Shown one piece after another: positions 60,841-64,000 of a stretch of DNA of 64,000 nucleotides. Every line of letters starts with the position of its first letter. Position 1 is the stretch's first letter. The position numbers and the translations under genes were made by a program. The notes beneath the pieces were generated by a model. It had not been told where the DNA came from. It saw only the letters and a list, made by a program, of their open reading frames with translations, and did no database searches. The DNA comes from Paenibacillus maysiensis (lineage in GTDB: Bacteria; Bacillota; Bacilli; Paenibacillales; Paenibacillaceae): the NCBI RefSeq assembly GCF_000520815.1, contig NZ_ASRY01000028.1, forward strand, positions 1-64,000. Direction: 5' to 3'.

Positions 60841-62892
60841 ATGTTTAAAAAGCTTTTCGGTGTTTTACAGCGTGTCGGCAAAGCTTTAATGCTTCCTGTA
60901 GCTATTTTGCCGGCTGCGGGACTTTTATTGGGGATCGGCAACATGTTGGTCAATCCCGATTTTCTCCAGTACATTCCTGCATTAAATGCGGGCTGGGTAC
61001 AATCGGTAGCGACGATCATGATGAATGCCGGACAAATTGTTTTTGATAATCTGGCACTGTTGTTTGCAGTCGGCGTAGCTGTCGGTCTGGCAGGCGGTGA
61101 AGGCGTAGCAGGTTTGGCTGCGATCATCGGTTACCTTGTCATGAACATTACGTTGGGTACAGCTGTGGGTGTTACACCGGGGCTGATCGCTCAAAAAATA
61201 CCGGGCTATGCGAACGTGTTGGGGATTCCAACGCTGCAAACCGGGGTGTTCGGCGGGATTATCATCGGTATACTGGCCGCGGCCATGTACAATCGCTTTT
61301 TCAAAATTGAGCTTCCTTCGTATCTGGGCTTTTTCGCGGGTAAGCGGTTCGTTCCGATTGCAACGGCAGTGTCTTCATTGCTAATCGGACTATTGCTGGT
61401 CATTGTGTGGCCTCCCGTACAATCTGGACTGAACGTTGTATCTCACTTCATGGTTGATTCCAACCCGACACTGGCCGCTTTCATTTTTGGGGTCATTGAA
61501 CGCTCACTTATTCCTTTCGGATTGCATCACATTTGGTATTCACCGTTCTGGTTTGAGTTCGGCGAGTATGTGAACAAGGCAGGTCAAACGATTCATGGTG
61601 ACCAGCAAATCTTCTTTAACCAGCTTCGTGATGGAGTTGCATTGACAGCAAGTACGTTCCAAGTGGGTAAATTCCCGTTCATGATGTTCGGTTTGCCAGC
61701 CGCAGCGCTTGCAATGTATCATGAAGCAAGACCGGAACACAAAAAATATGTAGCAGGTATTATGGGTTCAGCAGCTTTGACCTCGTTCTTGACAGGGATT
61801 ACGGAGCCACTGGAATTTTCCTTCCTGTTCGTAGCTCCACTGCTGTTCGCGGTGCATGCTGTGTTTGCAGGGCTGTCGTTTATGACCATGCAAATTTTGA
61901 ATGTTAAAATCGGTATGACCTTCTCCGGCGGATTTATCGACTTCCTGATCTTCGGGATTATTCCGAATCGTACGTCTTGGTGGTACGTCATCATCGTCGG
62001 TCTGATTTTGGCGGTTATTTACTACTTCGGATTCCGATTCATCATACGGAAGTTTAACCTGAAAACACCAGGGCGTGAAGAAGCTACAGAAAATGTTGAA
62101 GGAGCCGCAGTCGGTACCACAGACGAGCTTCCAGGCAATATTTTGGAAGCTTTCGGCGGGGCGTCCAATATCAAGCATTTGGATGCTTGTATCACACGTC
62201 TTCGTATTGAAGTTAACGAGAAGTCCAACGTTGACAAGACTCGTCTGAAACAGCTTGGCGCAGCGGGTGTACTCGAAGTCGGCAACAACGTACAAGCCAT
62301 TTTCGGTACACGTTCCGACACGATTAAAACGCAAATGGCTGATATTATGGCGGGACGCACACCTGCTCCTGCTCCGGCCTCGGCTCAACCTGCTCCGCAA
62401 GAAGAGAAGGAAGCTGGTGAAGAAAAACAGACCATCATCGTTGAAGATATCGTGATGCCTGTTAACGGAGAATTGGTTGATATTTCGACTGTTCCTGATC
62501 CGGTATTTGCAGAACGTATGACAGGAGACGGCTTTGCTGTCGTGCCAAATGATGGAACGATTGTGTCACCTGTATATGGTAAAGTATTCAATGTATTCCC
62601 AAGCAAGCATGCCATTGGTATCCAATCTGACGGCGGTAAGGAAGTGCTTGTTCATATCGGGGTGAACACAGTGAAACTTAAAGGCCAAGGGTTTGACATT
62701 TTGGTGAACGAAGGCGATCTTGTGTCAGCCGGTCAACCGATTATGAAAGTAGACCTGGAATACGTGAAGGCAAACGCAAAATCCATCATCTCACCAGTCA
62801 TTTTTACCAATCTTCCAGAAGGTTCTTCGGTAACTTTAAACAAAACTGGAGTATTGAAGGCTGGCGAAGATGGTATAATTACGATAAAATAA
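60841..62892 (+). CDS. ptsG: Glucose-specific PTS transporter EIICBA
   Basis: A 683-residue permease: EIIC with about ten helices (~1-410), EIIB (~430-505) with phosphocysteine Cys450 in LDACITRLR, an Ala/Pro-rich linker (~510-530) and EIIA (~540-683) with phosphohistidine His605 in VHIGVNTVKL. It takes up and phosphorylates glucose. ATG 60841 with AGAAGGA upstream; an in-frame GTG at 60832 has no spacing. Regulated by the RAT/terminator switch. Confidence 0.95.
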   Translation: MFKKLFGVLQRVGKALMLPVAILPAAGLLLGIGNMLVNPDFLQYIPALNAGWVQSVATIMMNAGQIVFDNLALLFAVGVAVGLAGGEGVAGLAAIIGYLVMNITLGTAVGVTPGLIAQKIPGYANVLGIPTLQTGVFGGIIIGILAAAMYNRFFKIELPSYLGFFAGKRFVPIATAVSSLLIGLLLVIVWPPVQSGLNVVSHFMVDSNPTLAAFIFGVIERSLIPFGLHHIWYSPFWFEFGEYVNKAGQTIHGDQQIFFNQLRDGVALTASTFQVGKFPFMMFGLPAAALAMYHEARPEHKKYVAGIMGSAALTSFLTGITEPLEFSFLFVAPLLFAVHAVFAGLSFMTMQILNVKIGMTFSGGFIDFLIFGIIPNRTSWWYVIIVGLILAVIYYFGFRFIIRKFNLKTPGREEATENVEGAAVGTTDELPGNILEAFGGASNIKHLDACITRLRIEVNEKSNVDKTRLKQLGAAGVLEVGNNVQAIFGTRSDTIKTQMADIMAGRTPAPAPASAQPAPQEEKEAGEEKQTIIVEDIVMPVNGELVDISTVPDPVFAERMTGDGFAVVPNDGTIVSPVYGKVFNVFPSKHAIGIQSDGGKEVLVHIGVNTVKLKGQGFDILVNEGDLVSAGQPIMKVDLEYVKANAKSIISPVIFTNLPEGSSVTLNKTGVLKAGEDGIITIK

Positions 62893-63012
62893 ATTCTATG
62901 TGTTTCGGATTAGTGATTAGGCGGCTTGGGTCGCCTGATCATCGACCCGGCTTCACTACACGTATACTGCGTGTAAACAAATATTATCCATAGGAAAGTG
63001 GGAGGAACAATT

Positions 63013-63288
63013 ATGCAAACAACTTTTAGAATTACTGATGAAGATGGTATCCATGCACGTCCTGCAACTGCTCTGGTAAATACAGCTAATAAATTCAGCG
63101 GTGCTGAATCTTTTGCCGAAGCTAACGGTAAAAAAGTAACTTTGAAATCCATTCTGGGTGTATTGTCTCTCGGTCTGGAACAAGGCGATATTATCAACAT
63201 CATCTGTGAAGGCGCTGAAGCTGCTGACGCTCTGAAAGCTCTTGAAAATGTAATCGTTAACGAAGGGCTGGGCGAAGTTCATGCTTAA
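63013..63288 (+). CDS. ptsH: Phosphocarrier protein HPr
   Basis: A 91-residue HPr with active His in DGIHARPAT (His14 by this start) and regulatory Ser46 in [11 protein letters not shown], the site of HPr kinase needed for CcpA-dependent catabolite control. GGGAGGAAC precedes ATG 63013. It overlaps ptsI by eight bases. It links to the cre site in the citrate block: HPr-Ser-P is the CcpA co-repressor. Confidence 0.97.
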   Translation: MQTTFRITDEDGIHARPATALVNTANKFSGAESFAEANGKKVTLKSILGVLSLGLEQGDIINIICEGAEAADALKALENVIVNEGLGEVHA

Positions 63289-64000
63289 AATTTCCGGGAT
63301 TGCCGCTTCGGCAGGCATAGCCATTGCCCGGGCGTTTATCTTGGAGCATCCGAATTACGCTGTAGAGAGACGCGCGGTTGGTGATGTTGAAGCTGAAATC
63401 GCGAGATTGGATGCGGCTTTGGTACAATCTCAAACCGAATTGGAATCGATTAAGGAGAAAACGCTTCAGGAGCTGGGAGAGAAGAAAGCAGAAATTTTTG
63501 CATCTCACCTGCTAATCCTGAATGATCCTGAATTGATCGATCCGGTTAAAGCTAAGATCAGAGACGAGCAGCTTAATGCTGACTATGCTTTGAATGAAGT
63601 AGCTACACAGTTTATTTCCATGTTTGAAAACATGAAAAGTGCCTATTTGCAAGAACGCGCATCGGACATGCGTGATGTAACCAAGCGGATCCTGAATCAC
63701 CTGCTTGGTGTTCATTTTGTCAGTCCTGCAGAAATTGCCGAAGAAACGATTGTGCTTGCAGAAGATTTGACACCTTCCGACACAGCTCAGCTGAATCGCG
63801 AATTTGTTAAAGGTTTTGCAACCAACATCGGCGGACGTACTTCGCACTCGGCTATTATGGCTCGTTCACTTGAAATTCCTGCGGTTGTAGGAACGAAAAA
63901 TATATTGTCCCAAGCTAAAAGCGGGGATTTGATTATCGTCGATGGTCTGGATGGTCACGTATTTGTGAACCCTTCCGAAGAGATCGTTGCGGAATACCAA
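63281..64000 (+). CDS. ptsI: PTS enzyme I, N-terminal part (runs off the window)
   Basis: The first 240 codons of enzyme I, open to the last base. It shows [19 protein letters not shown], a helical HPr-binding region (~30-145) and the phosphorylated His189 in [15 protein letters not shown] takes phosphate from PEP and passes it to HPr. ATG 63281 lies inside the end of ptsH, so the two are coupled. The PEP-binding C-terminal half is outside the window. Confidence 0.96.
   Translation, partial: MLKISGIAASAGIAIARAFILEHPNYAVERRAVGDVEAEIARLDAALVQSQTELESIKEKTLQELGEKKAEIFASHLLILNDPELIDPVKAKIRDEQLNADYALNEVATQFISMFENMKSAYLQERASDMRDVTKRILNHLLGVHFVSPAEIAEETIVLAEDLTPSDTAQLNREFVKGFATNIGGRTSHSAIMARSLEIPAVVGTKNILSQAKSGDLIIVDGLDGHVFVNPSEEIVAEYQ

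Noticed and set aside
62893-63012. Attenuator between ptsG and ptsH
   Set aside because: Two short hairpins (AGGCG/CGCCT and TACACG/CGTGTA) exist, but neither has a T tract.

Overview
The window looks like chromosomal DNA of a spore-forming, low-to-mid G+C Firmicute, most probably Paenibacillus (P. polymyxa group). This is inferred from gene content and order: the block cymR-iscS ... alaS-ireB-ruvX-yrzB-mltG-yrrN-yrrO-...-pbpI follows the yrr/yrv region of Bacillus subtilis, and glcT-ptsG-ptsH-ptsI, yuaF-floT and strong AGGAGG ribosome sites are typical of Bacillales. No species call can be proven from sequence reading alone.

Layout. 1-2.3 kb: end of a purine-type permease and a multidrug ABC exporter. 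2.3-14.9 kb: an accessory citrate-fermentation block. It holds an OmpR-type response regulator, a CcpA (cre) site, a 2HCT citrate/malate symporter, a hybrid sensor kinase, citD-citE-citF, a malic-enzyme-like CitM, citC, citX, citG and a terminator; both edges carry the same 16-bp sequence. Citrate would be imported, split to acetate and oxaloacetate by citrate lyase, and oxaloacetate or malate decarboxylated to pyruvate by the soluble malic-enzyme homologue; no membrane oxaloacetate decarboxylase is present. The symporter and kinase genes share a conserved, equally spaced upstream element that I regard as the best candidate for an undescribed regulatory system here. 14.9-24.7 kb: helD, rarA, a fluoride-channel pair, a PPK2 polyphosphate kinase, mnmA divergent from cymR-iscS, yrrD and a zinc-ribbon protein. 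24.7-40.8 kb: two chemoreceptors with sigma-D-like promoters, an AI-2E family protein, T-box-controlled alaS, ireB-ruvX-yrzB-yrzB2, mltG, two U32 tRNA-hydroxylation proteins (with the methyltransferase trmR absent from its usual place), twin single-helix miniproteins and a class B PBP.

40.7-51 kb: YtvI-like permease-family protein, a NodB deacetylase with a C-terminal extension, ilvD, a KGG stress protein, an acyltransferase, an anchored alpha/beta hydrolase, a HAD phosphatase overlapping a sirtuin, and an aldo/keto reductase. 51-56 kb: an AraC regulator divergent from the Leloir operon galK-galE-galT. 56-59.6 kb: an iron alcohol dehydrogenase and the yuaF-floT flotillin operon behind a perfect sigma-W-type promoter. 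59.7-64 kb: the glucose PTS, glcT, a RAT/terminator switch, ptsG, ptsH and the start of ptsI, which runs off the window.

Together these are mostly housekeeping genes of envelope, translation-fidelity and carbon metabolism, interrupted by one clear accessory catabolic island. No tRNA, rRNA, CRISPR array, prophage or intact insertion sequence was seen.
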